This document shows, in pieces, positions 1 through 7,960 of a DNA stretch of 37,138 nt; position 1 is the stretch's first letter; each line of letters begins with the position of its first letter. Both the position numbers and the translations under genes were made by a program. The notes beneath the pieces are model-generated. The model had not been told where the DNA came from and ran no database searches. It saw only the letters and a program-made list of their open reading frames with translations. Origin of the DNA: Bacillota bacterium. Lineage in GTDB: Bacteria; Bacillota; DTU030; DUMP01. The DNA lies in the NCBI GenBank assembly GCA_012839445.1, contig DUNI01000216.1:1-37138 (forward strand), in the 5' to 3' direction.

Positions 1-234
1 AACAAACGCTCCAGGGCCCTCTTAGAGCAACCCTGGAGCTTTTGTTTACAACCAGCCTAATGGATCTTGCGGTGTACCGTTTACTCGCACTTCACTAAAG
101 TTGGCAGCACCGGTGTTTCTACGGGACCGCATTTACACTTTGAAGTGCGAGTAAACGGTACACCGCAAGATCCATTAGGCTGGTTGTAAACAAAAGCTCC
201 AGGGTTGCTCTAAGAGGGCCCTGGAGCGTTTGTT
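1..234. repeat. Perfect 94-bp inverted repeat (fold-back) at the window edge
   Basis: Bases 1-94 are the exact reverse complement of bases 141-234, separated by a 46-base loop (95-140). Each arm carries the same terminator hairpin and the same final codons of an M23 peptidase gene. A perfect palindrome of this size at the very edge of the sequence is typical of a fold-back chimera or an assembly error; long perfect palindromes are also usually unstable in cells. The right arm continues naturally into the following DNA, so the left arm is probably the spurious copy. Confidence 0.95.
97..189 (+). CDS. M23 family peptidase, C-terminal end only (partial)
   Basis: The plus strand reads [17 protein letters not shown] and then about 15 residues to a TAA at 187-189. 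G-S-T-G[10 protein letters not shown] is the C-terminal signature of LytM/M23 zinc endopeptidases, whose H-x-H supplies a zinc ligand and a catalytic histidine. These enzymes cut peptidoglycan cross-bridges. Only about 30 residues remain because the reading frame enters the fold-back junction near base 95. A terminator follows directly. The family call is firm for such a short piece; the individual protein cannot be identified. Confidence 0.8.
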   Translation, partial: KVGSTGVSTGPHLHFEVRVNGTPQDPLGWL

Positions 235-235
235 T
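196..235 (+). terminator. Rho-independent terminator of the M23 peptidase gene
   Basis: A perfect 9-bp stem, GCTCCAGGG (196-204) with CCCTGGAGC (219-227), has a 14-base loop and is followed by GTTTGTTT. It lies 6 bases after the TAA of the M23 gene end. A mirror copy sits at 8-39 in the left arm of the fold-back. Confidence 0.8.
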
Positions 236-247
236 GCAAAAAGAAAC

Positions 248-276
248 TTGGCAATTATTTATTACAAACTTGTAAC
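248..276 (+). promoter_or_regulatory. Candidate sigma-A promoter of the TRAP operon
   Basis: TTGGCA at 248-253 is a five-of-six match to the -35 consensus. It is followed by a 17-base AT-rich spacer and TGTAAC at 271-276, a four-of-six -10 match. It sits between the preceding terminator and the first TRAP gene and would give a leader of about 60 bases. Pattern match only. Confidence 0.4.
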
Positions 277-343
277 AGAAAGCAGGAGTTTAGCGGATAG
301 TGGTCGAATAGAGAATACAGAATAATCGCAGGGAGGGGTTCAA

Positions 344-1336
344 ATGCTAAGAATCAGAAAACGGAGTCTCATGATCCTAATGGCTGCTTTCTTGGTGTTA
401 GTCTTGGCAGCAGGTTGTGCTCCGGCAGCAGAACCGTCGGCAGAAAAAGAACCGGAAGAACCAGCTGAGACACAATTCGTCAACATTGCCACCGGTGGTA
501 CTGCTGGAACTTATTTCCCCTTGGGCGGGGCTGTGGCTGACATTCTTAACAAAAACGTTGACGGTGTTAATGCAAGCGCACAAAGTACAGGAGCTTCAGT
601 AGCCAATATCAACATGCTCAAAGACGGCAGTGTAGAGATGGCTTTTATCCAGAACGACATTACCTATTATGCCGCTAACGGCGAAGAGATGTTCGAAGGC
701 CAAAAGGTAGGCGGACTGTACGGTATTTCCACGCTTTATCCGGAAACCATTCAGATTGTGACGCTGGCCAGAACAGGTATCGAGAAGATTGAAGACATGA
801 AGGGCAAACGCGTGGCTGTAGGTGCTGCTGGCAGCGGTACGGAAGCTAATGCCCGTCAGATTTTAGAGGCTTATGGTATTACTTACGACGATATTACAGT
901 TCAGTATCTGTCATTTGCGGAAGCAGCCAGCAACCTTAAGGACGGCAATGTGGATGCGGCGTTTGTTACGGCTGGATTCCCCACCGCTGCTATCCAGGAC
1001 ATTGCAGCTCAGCACGAAGTAGTGCTGCTGGAAGTGAGCGAGGAAATCGCTGACAAATTAATCGAAAAATATCCGTTCTATACAAAGGTTGTTATTCCGG
1101 CCGAGACCTATCCCAAACAAGGCGAAGATGTTAATGCTGTAGCTGTTATGGCCATGTTGGTGGTAACGGAAGATATGGATGAGGATTTGGCCTACGAAAT
1201 TACCAAAGCTATCTATAGCAATTTGGACCGCTTGGAGACGGCTCATACTGTGGGCAAGTTGATCACCAAAGAGGGAGCATTAGATGGCATGTCGGTGGAA
1301 TTGCATCCAGGTGCCGACAAGTATTTTAACGAATAA
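344..1336 (+). CDS. TAXI family TRAP transporter solute-binding lipoprotein
   Basis: This is the extracytoplasmic receptor of a tripartite ATP-independent (TRAP) uptake system of the TAXI class, 330 residues. A basic start, a hydrophobic stretch (residues 9-23) and a lipobox ending L-A-A-G-C put the lipidated cysteine at residue 25, so the protein should be tethered outside the membrane. An acidic, proline-rich linker (about 27-42) leads to the binding domain, with the typical opening I-A-T-G-G-T-A-G-T-Y-F-P-L-G and the later G-K-R-V-A-V-G-A-A-G-S-G-T-E. The start is preceded by GGGAGGGG at 331-338. A DUF1850 gene and the fused permease follow in the usual TAXI order. The substrate cannot be read from sequence; characterised or predicted relatives handle glutamate or other organic acids. 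Confidence 0.93.
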   Translation: MLRIRKRSLMILMAAFLVLVLAAGCAPAAEPSAEKEPEEPAETQFVNIATGGTAGTYFPLGGAVADILNKNVDGVNASAQSTGASVANINMLKDGSVEMAFIQNDITYYAANGEEMFEGQKVGGLYGISTLYPETIQIVTLARTGIEKIEDMKGKRVAVGAAGSGTEANARQILEAYGITYDDITVQYLSFAEAASNLKDGNVDAAFVTAGFPTAAIQDIAAQHEVVLLEVSEEIADKLIEKYPFYTKVVIPAETYPKQGEDVNAVAVMAMLVVTEDMDEDLAYEITKAIYSNLDRLETAHTVGKLITKEGALDGMSVELHPGADKYFNE

Positions 1337-1368
1337 ATAGAGCTTTTATTCCGGGACGTGCTCTGGTT

Positions 1369-1412
1369 GGAGGTGACTGGGCACTGGTTCGTCCAGTGCC
1401 CAGCTCTATATG
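1369..1412 (+). promoter_or_regulatory. Hairpin bridging the Shine-Dalgarno and start codon of the DUF1850 gene
   Basis: A perfect eight-base Shine-Dalgarno, GGAGGTGA (1369-1376), is followed at once by a perfect 11-bp stem (1377-1387 with 1393-1403) closed by a TTCGT loop, then CTCTAT and the ATG at 1410. In linear sequence the spacing is 33 bases, too long for initiation. With the hairpin folded it becomes 6 bases, close to optimal. No ATG, GTG or TTG lies in frame between the TGA at 1374-1376 and 1410. The stem may also protect the upstream receptor mRNA. Confidence 0.7.
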
Positions 1413-1913
1413 AGAAAAATACGTTTTACACTGCTCTTGGCAGTGGTCTTATTATTAGGACAGGTCTCTTTACCTCTGCCCTATCTATCTGTTACTGACG
1501 GTGACGGCCAGGTTGTTTTGCAGCCATTTATAGGGCTGGAAGGCCGTTTTACGTTGGCTTACCGACACTCAGTTCAAAAGACGCTTTGCTGGGAGGATTT
1601 TGAGGTTAGGAAAAACGGTGAGATAGTATTGGTAGCCACGAGATATGAGTCATTGGGAGTAGGATTGCCGTTTCTTGTCGGGGAAGGTCAACTGACTAAC
1701 AACCAAGGCCAGTTTCATTTAACAGGATTGGATAGGCACTTTCCATCTTTAGCGTTAAGGGCGATGCCTATTGCTGAACAAGCGCTCATTGTGAGCGAAC
1801 GGATTTATAAATTTAATGATTTTTTTGCTCCCGGTGCCATGATTGAAATTAGAGCCAGGAGATTGTCGCTGTTTCAGGTTCTGAGCTATAAACTGAGCAA
1901 GGGGGAAGGATAA
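1410..1913 (+). CDS. DUF1850 domain protein of the TAXI-TRAP operon
   Basis: A 167-residue protein with an N-terminal signal or membrane anchor (residues 5-22) followed by a DUF1850-type domain, recognisable from F-x-L-A-Y-R-H-S-V-Q-K-T near residue 50. DUF1850 genes are commonly found between the TAXI receptor and the fused TRAP permease, as here; their role is unknown, possibly an accessory part of uptake. The ATG at 1410 is the only ordinary in-frame start that keeps the signal sequence, yet its Shine-Dalgarno lies 33 bases upstream, across a perfect hairpin. The gene ends 4 bases before the permease start, so the two are probably translationally linked. Confidence 0.8.
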   Translation: MRKIRFTLLLAVVLLLGQVSLPLPYLSVTDGDGQVVLQPFIGLEGRFTLAYRHSVQKTLCWEDFEVRKNGEIVLVATRYESLGVGLPFLVGEGQLTNNQGQFHLTGLDRHFPSLALRAMPIAEQALIVSERIYKFNDFFAPGAMIEIRARRLSLFQVLSYKLSKGEG

Positions 1914-1917
1914 CTTG

Positions 1918-3870
1918 GTGGATACACCCAGGGTTCAACCGGAAGAAACAATTGATATGGAAGAGTTCTTGGCCAAATACGACCGGGAGTCGGATTATCG
2001 TCGTTTGACTGGATTTGCCAGTCGGGTGATAGCAGCGATTGCTATTTGTTTTTCACTGTTTCAGCTATATACAGCTATTTTTGGCGTCTTGGATGCTCAA
2101 ATCCAACGTTCAATACACTTGTCCTTTGGCATGGCGCTGGTGTTCCTGCTTTATCCCACCAAGAAGAGTTGGTCCCGTACCAAGCTACATCCTGTGGATG
2201 TAATGTTAGCCATAATAGCGGCAGCCGTTCCGATGTATATTGTTATTTGTTATCAAGATTTGGTGCTTCGAGCCGGAACTGTGACACCGGCGGATTTGGT
2301 AGTAGGATTTTTAGGTGTTTTGTTTGTGCTGGAAGCAGCCCGACGAGTGGTAGGGATACCTATTGTGGTAGTAGCATGTATCTTCTTAAGTTATGCGTTC
2401 TTGGGGCCTAAGATGCCTGGGTTGTTGGCACATAAAGGTGTAGGTTTAGGTCAATTGGTATATCACTTATACTTTACTACGGAGGGTATTTTTGGTATTC
2501 CGCTAGGGGTATCATCGACCTTTATCTTTTTGTTTATTCTTTTCGGAGCGTATTTGGAAAAGACAGGGATGGGTAAGCTGTTTATTGATTTGGCTAATGC
2601 TTTAGCCGGTTGGGCCAGCGGTGGTCCAGCGAAAGTGGCTGTCCTTTCCAGTGCCCTTATGGGAACAGTTTCCGGTAGTTCGGTGGCTAATGTGGCTGGC
2701 ACAGGAAGTTTTACTATTCCTATGATGAAGAACCTAGGTTACAGTCCTGAATTTGCCGGTGCCGTAGAGGCAGCTGCTTCCACCGGTGGCCAGCTTATGC
2801 CACCGATTATGGGAGCTGCGGCTTTTCTCATGGCGGAGTTCACCGGCGTCCCTTATATTCAGGTGGTAAAAGTAGCAGTGATCCCGTCGGTGTTATATTA
2901 TATCGGTATATGGTCTGGGGTACATTTAGAAGCCAGACGGCTGGGACTAAAAGGGATACCGCGTGACCAGCTACCTAAGGTAGGTCCCTTGTTATTGGAG
3001 AAGGGACATTTGGTGTTACCGTTGATAGCCATTGTTTATCTGTTAGTTACAGGACGCACGCCCATGAGGGCTGCTTTATGGGCCATCTTTTTGGCCATTG
3101 TTTCGTGTATGCTGCGACGTTCAACTAGAATTGGTTTCAAAGATATAGTGGATGGATTGGAACAAGGTGCCCGCGGAGCGCTGGGTGTGGTGATTGCTTG
3201 CGCAACGGCTGGCATTATTATCGGTGTGGTTACGAAAACAGGATTAGGCTTAAAGATGGCTACTGCCTTAGTGGACTTGGCAGGTGGAAAACTACTGCCA
3301 ACCTTGTTCTTTACCATGATTGCTTCTATTATTTTAGGGATGGGTGTTCCTACTACGGCTAACTATGTTATTACCTCTACTATTGCTGCACCGGCTTTAC
3401 TTAAACTTGGTGTGCCGGTGATAGCAGCTCATATGTTTGTTTTTTATTTCGGAATTATTGCTGACGTGACTCCGCCGGTGGCACTGGCAGCCTATGCCGG
3501 TTCCGGGATTGCCAAGGGCGATCCTATGAAGACAGCTTTTAACGCTTCTAAGTTAGCCATTGCAGCATTTTTAGTTCCCTATATGTTTGTTGTATCGCCG
3601 GCACTGCTTATGATTGATGCTACCTTACCCTTAGTGCTGAGGGTAATGGGAACTTCTATCATCGGTATGATCGGTATTGCTGCAGGTATAGCCGGCTATC
3701 TGTTTACTGATGCTACCTGGCCTGAACGGGTGCTACTGTTTGCCGGTGGACTTATGATGGTTCATCCGGGAAGTATCACTGATTTTATCGGTTTAGCCTT
3801 ATTGGCAGCTGGGTTTATTATCCAGCGGGTAAAGGTTAGAAGAGAACAGGTAAAGACAACAGCAGTATAA
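1918..3870 (+). CDS. TRAP transporter permease, fused 4TM/12TM (DctQM type)
   Basis: This is the membrane component of the TAXI-TRAP system, about 650 residues, with the small DctQ-like and large DctM-like subunits in one chain, as is usual for the TAXI class. A soluble N-terminus (about 1-35) is followed by many hydrophobic segments. DctM-type motifs are visible: G-S-S-V-A-N-V-A-G-T-G-S-F-T-I-P-M-M, then A-A-A-S-T-G-G-Q-L-M-P-P-I-M-G-A-A-A-F-L, and in the second half G-M-G-V-P-T-T-A-N-Y and I-A-D-V-T-P-P-V-A-L-A-A-Y-A-G. TRAP systems use an ion gradient rather than ATP. The GTG at 1918 is chosen over the adjacent TTG at 1915 because it lies 7 rather than 4 bases after the Shine-Dalgarno core (GGGGGAAGGA, 1901-1910). 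A terminator follows the stop. Confidence 0.93.
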   Translation: MDTPRVQPEETIDMEEFLAKYDRESDYRRLTGFASRVIAAIAICFSLFQLYTAIFGVLDAQIQRSIHLSFGMALVFLLYPTKKSWSRTKLHPVDVMLAIIAAAVPMYIVICYQDLVLRAGTVTPADLVVGFLGVLFVLEAARRVVGIPIVVVACIFLSYAFLGPKMPGLLAHKGVGLGQLVYHLYFTTEGIFGIPLGVSSTFIFLFILFGAYLEKTGMGKLFIDLANALAGWASGGPAKVAVLSSALMGTVSGSSVANVAGTGSFTIPMMKNLGYSPEFAGAVEAAASTGGQLMPPIMGAAAFLMAEFTGVPYIQVVKVAVIPSVLYYIGIWSGVHLEARRLGLKGIPRDQLPKVGPLLLEKGHLVLPLIAIVYLLVTGRTPMRAALWAIFLAIVSCMLRRSTRIGFKDIVDGLEQGARGALGVVIACATAGIIIGVVTKTGLGLKMATALVDLAGGKLLPTLFFTMIASIILGMGVPTTANYVITSTIAAPALLKLGVPVIAAHMFVFYFGIIADVTPPVALAAYAGSGIAKGDPMKTAFNASKLAIAAFLVPYMFVVSPALLMIDATLPLVLRVMGTSIIGMIGIAAGIAGYLFTDATWPERVLLFAGGLMMVHPGSITDFIGLALLAAGFIIQRVKVRREQVKTTAV

Positions 3871-3909
3871 AGTATGAAAGGTACGTGTCATATAAAAGGA
3901 TAGATGAGA

Positions 3910-3960
3910 AGACGATGGCTGTCCGCTTTGACAGGAAAAAGCGGGCAGTCGTCTTGTTTT
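3910..3960 (+). terminator. Rho-independent terminator of the TRAP operon
   Basis: AGACGA and C-T-G-T-C-C-G-C-T-T-T (3910-3929) pair with AAAGCGGGCAG and TCGTCT (3938-3954), leaving a 3-base bulge, and the stem is followed by TTGTTTT. It ends the receptor-DUF1850-permease unit about 85 bases after the permease stop. Confidence 0.75.
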
Positions 3961-3962
3961 AT

Positions 3963-4000
3963 ATGTTCACTGCTGGGATTTTTGAAGGTTTTGTGAACAT
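3963..4000. promoter_or_regulatory. Inverted repeat upstream of htrA (possible operator)
   Basis: ATGTTCAC (3963-3970) and GTGAACAT (3993-4000) form perfect 8-base arms with a 22-base spacer in the region upstream of htrA. It could be a regulator site or a leader stem; I do not recognise it as a known heat-shock operator. A TATAAT at 4044-4049 lies downstream, with no good -35 box at the proper distance. Confidence 0.3.
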
Positions 4001-4085
4001 GTGGTATCTTGTATGGACAAGAGACTAACTTGGGTAGTACAATTATAATAAGAAGAAATGGTAAGTTTCAGGAGGTGTAAGTCAG

Positions 4086-5276
4086 ATGGGTGACTTTTGG
4101 CGCCGCTTCAGGGACAAGAAAAGTTATATATTGGTGGCAGCAGTTGCTCTTCTGATCGGGGTTGTAGTAACAGTTGGCTGTATGGCTGCTCATAAAGCAG
4201 TGGCTGAACAGAATGAAGATAGGGGACAGGTACAAGCAGCACCCCTAACGAAAACTCCAGGAGTGTCGTCCACCCGTTTGCCCGGTGGGGATCCTGACAC
4301 TATTGCCGACATGGTGGATCAAGTAGGGCCGGCGGTGGTCATGATCAATACGACTGTCGTTGAAAAAAGTCAGGGAATGGACCCGTTTTTTGATGATCCG
4401 TTTTTCCGCGAGTTTTTTGGTCGGCGCTTCCAATTGGAACCGGAAGAACGGCGGAGCCAAGGCTTAGGCAGTGGTTTTATTACTAGTTCTGACGGCTATA
4501 TTCTTACCAACGAACACGTGGTTGCCGGAGCCGAGGAAGTACAGGTTACAGTCTCGGGGTATGACGATGCCTTCCCGGCTAAAGTGGTGGGAACGGACAA
4601 AGAACTTGACTTGGCTATACTAAAAATTGATGCCCCGAAGCCATTGCCCACTATTGAACTGGGTGATTCTGATAACACACGTGTAGGCGAGTGGGTGGTA
4701 GCCATTGGCAATCCTTATGGACTGGACCACACGGTTACGGTGGGCGTAGTGAGTGCTAAAGGGCGCCCGGTGCCGGTACAAGATAGGATCTATAAGAATT
4801 TGCTGCAGATTGATGCTGCTATTAATCCGGGCAATAGCGGTGGACCCTTGCTAAACTTAAACGGTCAGGTGGTTGGTATCAATACTGCTGTTAACGCTCA
4901 GGGCCAGGGTTTGGGATTTGCTATTCCCATTAATACAGCCAAGGAAGTAATGGATTCTCTACAAACAAAAGGCAAGGTAATACGTCCTTGGATTGGAGTC
5001 TCTATTTTAGATGTTACAGCTGATCTACAGCAGTACTTTAAACTGCCAGACCGCCGTGGAGCTATAGTGGGTGAAGTTATTAGCGACAGTCCGGCTGCCA
5101 AGGCAGGTCTTCAGGTGGGCGACGTTATTCGAAAAGTGGATGATGATATAGTGGAGAGTGCCCAGAATTTAGTGGAAATGATTCAGGAGAGGGAAATCGG
5201 TGCCAACGTAGGCCTGGAAATATATCGTAATGGCCGCACATTGTTCCGGCTGGTAAAGATTGAGGAAAAACCATAA
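4086..5276 (+). CDS. htrA: HtrA/DegP-like trypsin-type serine protease with PDZ domain
   Basis: A membrane-anchored protein quality-control protease of 396 residues. A short basic cytoplasmic N-terminus leads to one membrane segment (about 14-32), then a linker, a trypsin-like domain (about 75-265) and one PDZ domain (about 290-390). The catalytic triad is visible: His144 in L-T-N-E-H-V-V, Asp175 in E-L-D-L-A-I-L, and Ser251 in N-P-G-N-S-G-G-P. A Phe- and Asp-rich stretch (D-P-F-F-D-D-P-F-F-R-E-F-F, 99-111) sits where HtrA proteins carry the LA loop. The family degrades misfolded proteins outside the membrane. The start follows GGAGGTG at 4071-4077. The gene appears monocistronic, between a terminator upstream and another downstream. 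Which of the HtrA paralogues it corresponds to is not decidable here. Confidence 0.95.
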   Translation: MGDFWRRFRDKKSYILVAAVALLIGVVVTVGCMAAHKAVAEQNEDRGQVQAAPLTKTPGVSSTRLPGGDPDTIADMVDQVGPAVVMINTTVVEKSQGMDPFFDDPFFREFFGRRFQLEPEERRSQGLGSGFITSSDGYILTNEHVVAGAEEVQVTVSGYDDAFPAKVVGTDKELDLAILKIDAPKPLPTIELGDSDNTRVGEWVVAIGNPYGLDHTVTVGVVSAKGRPVPVQDRIYKNLLQIDAAINPGNSGGPLLNLNGQVVGINTAVNAQGQGLGFAIPINTAKEVMDSLQTKGKVIRPWIGVSILDVTADLQQYFKLPDRRGAIVGEVISDSPAAKAGLQVGDVIRKVDDDIVESAQNLVEMIQEREIGANVGLEIYRNGRTLFRLVKIEEKP

Positions 5277-5354
5277 ACGCAAAAGGATATTATGTTTGAG
5301 TGGGGCTGCATTGATGGCGGCCCCATGCTCTTATCTAGTAAGTTTTGGGCGACA

Positions 5355-5384
5355 TTGCTGGGATCTAAGGCTTTGTGGTAGAAT
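5355..5384 (+). promoter_or_regulatory. Candidate uvrB promoter (extended -10)
   Basis: TAGAAT at 5379-5384 is preceded by TGG, giving the TGn extended -10 arrangement. TTGCTG at 5355-5360 lies 18 bases upstream as a weak -35. Transcription would start about 100 bases before uvrB and run through the hairpin at 5402-5427. Confidence 0.4.
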
Positions 5385-5401
5385 GGAACCGGGGAATTAG
5401 G

Positions 5402-5427
5402 GCGGGCGTAATAGGCCCGCGCTTTTT
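5402..5427 (+). terminator. Terminator-like hairpin between htrA and uvrB
   Basis: GCGGGC (5402-5407) and GCCCGC (5415-5420) make a 6-bp GC-only stem with a 7-base loop, followed by GC and five T. It could end htrA transcription. If the promoter at 5355-5384 is real it lies in the uvrB leader and could attenuate it. Confidence 0.5.
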
Positions 5428-5432
5428 GTCGG

Positions 5433-5444
5433 GAACGGATTTTC
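5433..5444. promoter_or_regulatory. Imperfect LexA/DinR-like box upstream of uvrB
   Basis: GAAC-GGAT-TTTC fits the Gram-positive SOS box pattern GAAC-N4-GTTC with a single mismatch in the right half-site. uvrB is an SOS gene in Bacillus subtilis, so the location is suggestive, but one 12-base imperfect site may be chance. Confidence 0.3.
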
Positions 5445-5493
5445 ACGATATGAACCGTAGATGAGGTTTGGGTTTAATAGAGGAAGTGGTGTG

Positions 5494-7482
5494 ATGGAAC
5501 AGAGACTGCGTTTGAAAACGGATCTTGTTCCCCGTGGCGATCAACCAGAAGCCATTGCTGCATTAGCTAAAGGGGTACAAGCAGGACATAAGTATCAAAC
5601 CTTGCTTGGGGTTACTGGTTCCGGTAAGACTTTTACCATGGCTGGGGTAATAGAAGCTGTTCAAAAACCAACTTTGGTAATTGCCCACAACAAGACGTTA
5701 GCAGCTCAATTGTGCGGTGAATTCAGAGAGTTTTTCCCTGAGAATGCAGTGGGGTACTTTGTTAGCTATTATGATTACTATCAACCGGAAGCCTACATTT
5801 CTCAAACAGATACCTATATTGAAAAAGATGCTTCCATTAACGATGAAATTGACAAGTTACGCCATGCTGCTACCAGTGCGCTATTGGAGCGACGGGATGT
5901 AATTGTGGTGGCCAGCGTCTCTTGTATTTATGGCCTGGGTTCACCGGAAGAATACCGAGAACAGGTACTATCTTTATGGCAAGGGGACGAACGGGATCGA
6001 GACGAAGTTTTGAAAAGACTGGTGGAGATGCAGTATAGCCGCAACGATCTGGAGCTAACACGTGGAAAGTTTCGCGTGCGCGGCGATGTGGTGGAAATCT
6101 TTCCGGCTGCAGCCACGGCTCGGGCTATTAGAGTAGAGTTTTTCGGCGATGAAATTGATGCTTTAGTAGAATTTGATACTATAACCGGCGAGGTGATAGG
6201 GAAGCGTAATCATGTGGCTATTTACCCGGCCAGTCACTACGTGACTTCTATTCAGACGCGTCAGCGGGCAACTGCCAGCATCGAAGCTGAGCTGAGACAA
6301 CGTTTGGCTGAACTTAAAAATAAAGACAAGCACTTTGAGGCTCATCGCTTGGAGCAACGGACCCGTTATGATCTGGAGATGTTAGCGGAGGTAGGTTATT
6401 GCAAGGGAATCGAAAATTATTCCCGACATCTTACCGGCCGGGAACCGGGGGAGCCGCCTTATACTCTTCTAGACTTTTTTCCCGAGGATTATCTTATTAT
6501 TATTGATGAATCACACATGACTATTCCGCAGTTGCATGCTATGTATGCCGGTGATCGTTCACGTAAAGACAGCTTAGTGGAACATGGATTTCGGTTACCT
6601 TCTGCTTACGATAATAGGCCACTTACTTTTGATGAATTTATTACTCGGGTCAATCAGGTAATCTTCACCACGGCAACTCCGGGACCGTTTGAGCTAGAGG
6701 TTAGTCAGCAAGTGGTGGAACAGGTAGTTAGGCCAACGGGGCTGATAGATCCCGCCATAGAAGTACGGCCTACGCAGGGCCAAATAGACGATTTGCTCCA
6801 TGAGATCAATCTCAGAGTTGAGAAAAATCAACGAGTTCTTGTAACCACTTTGACCAAGCGTATGGCTGAAGATTTGACTGATTATTTATTGGAATCAGGT
6901 GTAAAGGTGCGCTACTTACACTCGGACGTTGTTACTCTTGAACGAATGGAGATAATTCGTGACCTGCGCTTAGGTGAGTTTGATGTTTTGGTAGGTATCA
7001 ATCTTCTGCGCGAAGGCCTGGATTTGCCGGAAGTGTCCTTAGTGACGATTCTAGATGCAGATAAAGAAGGTTTTCTGCGATCCCAGCGCTCCTTAATTCA
7101 GACCATTGGCCGAGCGGCGCGTAATGTTGAGGGTCGGGTAATCATGTATGCTGACACCATCACGGATTCCATGCGTCAAGCCATAGACGAGACGAATCGG
7201 CGACGACAAATTCAGCAGAAGTACAATAAAGACTACAATATTACACCGCAAACGGTACAAAAAGCCATCCGCGATGTGATTGAAGCTACTTCAGTAGCAG
7301 AAAAGATGGAAGAGTATTTGCCCAAAGAAAAAAGTATCAAAGCCATGTCAGCAGCAGAACTGCGACAGTGGGTTACTGAACTGGAAGACAAGATGCATGC
7401 TGCAGCTAGACAATTAGCGTTTGAGGAAGCAGCCCAGTGGCGGGATTTGCTGTTGGAAGCCAAGATGCTACTAAGCAAATAG
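5494..7482 (+). CDS. uvrB: Excinuclease ABC subunit B
   Basis: UvrB is the damage-verification helicase-like subunit of nucleotide excision repair; it is loaded by UvrA and recruits UvrC. The chain has 662 residues, a normal length. Visible parts are the Walker A G-V-T-G-S-G-K-T (39-46), the aromatic-rich hairpin region [12 protein letters not shown], the Walker B I-I-D-E-S-H (Asp338-His341), the C-terminal helicase motif G-R-A-A-R-N-V-E-G, and a UVR domain at the end (about 622-656) that contacts UvrC. ATG 5494 is chosen because a GAGGAAG precedes it and UvrB proteins begin about ten residues before the G-D-Q-P motif; the in-frame ATG at 5461 has no ribosome binding site. uvrA and uvrC follow about 3 kb downstream rather than directly. 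Confidence 0.97.
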   Translation: MEQRLRLKTDLVPRGDQPEAIAALAKGVQAGHKYQTLLGVTGSGKTFTMAGVIEAVQKPTLVIAHNKTLAAQLCGEFREFFPENAVGYFVSYYDYYQPEAYISQTDTYIEKDASINDEIDKLRHAATSALLERRDVIVVASVSCIYGLGSPEEYREQVLSLWQGDERDRDEVLKRLVEMQYSRNDLELTRGKFRVRGDVVEIFPAAATARAIRVEFFGDEIDALVEFDTITGEVIGKRNHVAIYPASHYVTSIQTRQRATASIEAELRQRLAELKNKDKHFEAHRLEQRTRYDLEMLAEVGYCKGIENYSRHLTGREPGEPPYTLLDFFPEDYLIIIDESHMTIPQLHAMYAGDRSRKDSLVEHGFRLPSAYDNRPLTFDEFITRVNQVIFTTATPGPFELEVSQQVVEQVVRPTGLIDPAIEVRPTQGQIDDLLHEINLRVEKNQRVLVTTLTKRMAEDLTDYLLESGVKVRYLHSDVVTLERMEIIRDLRLGEFDVLVGINLLREGLDLPEVSLVTILDADKEGFLRSQRSLIQTIGRAARNVEGRVIMYADTITDSMRQAIDETNRRRQIQQKYNKDYNITPQTVQKAIRDVIEATSVAEKMEEYLPKEKSIKAMSAAELRQWVTELEDKMHAAARQLAFEEAAQWRDLLLEAKMLLSK

Positions 7483-7512
7483 ATTATTAATGCCTGGCTG
7501 GCAGAAAAAACC

Positions 7513-7541
7513 TGTACAAATAGCGAAAAAGAGGGTACAAT
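7513..7541 (+). promoter_or_regulatory. Candidate promoter of the glutaredoxin-like gene
   Basis: TACAAT at 7536-7541 is a five-of-six -10 box. TGTACA at 7513-7518, 17 bases upstream, is a four-of-six -35 match. It lies in the 88-base gap after uvrB. Confidence 0.4.
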
Positions 7542-7570
7542 AAAAGTAAAGTTTTGAAGGAGGAATAAAG

Positions 7571-7813
7571 ATGACGGTACAAACTTCGGTTATTGTGTAT
7601 TCTACCCCTACCTGTCCCTATTGTACTTTGGTAAAAAACTTTCTTGCTGATCATAATGTGACCTACGAAGAAAAAGATGTGGCGGCGGATAAGGAAGCGA
7701 GACAGGAGATGCTAAGCTTGACCGGCCGCACGGCGGTACCGGCGCTTAAGATTGGTGACGATGTTGTGGTTGGTTTTGATCGGGCTCGCATTAGCGAACT
7801 GTTAGGCTTATAA
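7571..7813 (+). CDS. Glutaredoxin-like thiol-disulfide protein (CPYC)
   Basis: A single-domain thioredoxin-fold protein of 80 residues. The redox motif C-P-Y-C is at 15-18, and the cis-proline motif T-A-V-P is at 54-57. It should reduce disulfides or mixed disulfides in the cytoplasm. Proteins of this size in Clostridia are often called glutaredoxin-like, NrdH-like or YruB-like, and the electron donor (glutathione, another thiol or thioredoxin reductase) cannot be told from sequence. AAGGAGGA lies at the right distance before the ATG. The gene has its own candidate promoter and terminator, so it seems monocistronic between uvrB and the PEP synthase. Confidence 0.9.
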   Translation: MTVQTSVIVYSTPTCPYCTLVKNFLADHNVTYEEKDVAADKEARQEMLSLTGRTAVPALKIGDDVVVGFDRARISELLGL

Positions 7814-7845
7814 AATTACAGACCATAGAGACAGATTGCAGTGTG

Positions 7846-7894
7846 ATCTCGCCGTTTCCTTCGTATTGATACGCAGAAAACGGCGAGGTTTTTT
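7846..7894 (+). terminator. Rho-independent terminator after the glutaredoxin-like gene
   Basis: CTCGCCGTTT (7848-7857) pairs with AAACGGCGAG (7878-7887), and the stem is followed by G and six T. Confidence 0.85.
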
Positions 7895-7960
7895 GCAAAA
7901 TATGAGTAGCGTTGAGCAAGTTATAGGCATGAACCTCCTTCAATGAGAATAATAGTATAG

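Noticed and set aside
4044-4049. TATAAT upstream of htrA as a full promoter
   Set aside because: The -10 is perfect but no -35 box or TGn extension is present at usable spacing, so it was not listed as a promoter on its own.
5277-5330. Hairpin TGGGGC / GCCCCA as htrA terminator
   Set aside because: The stem is short with a long loop and no T run; the hairpin at 5402-5427 is better.
5461-5493. UvrB start at ATG 5461
   Set aside because: No ribosome binding site, and the extra 11 residues are not typical of UvrB.
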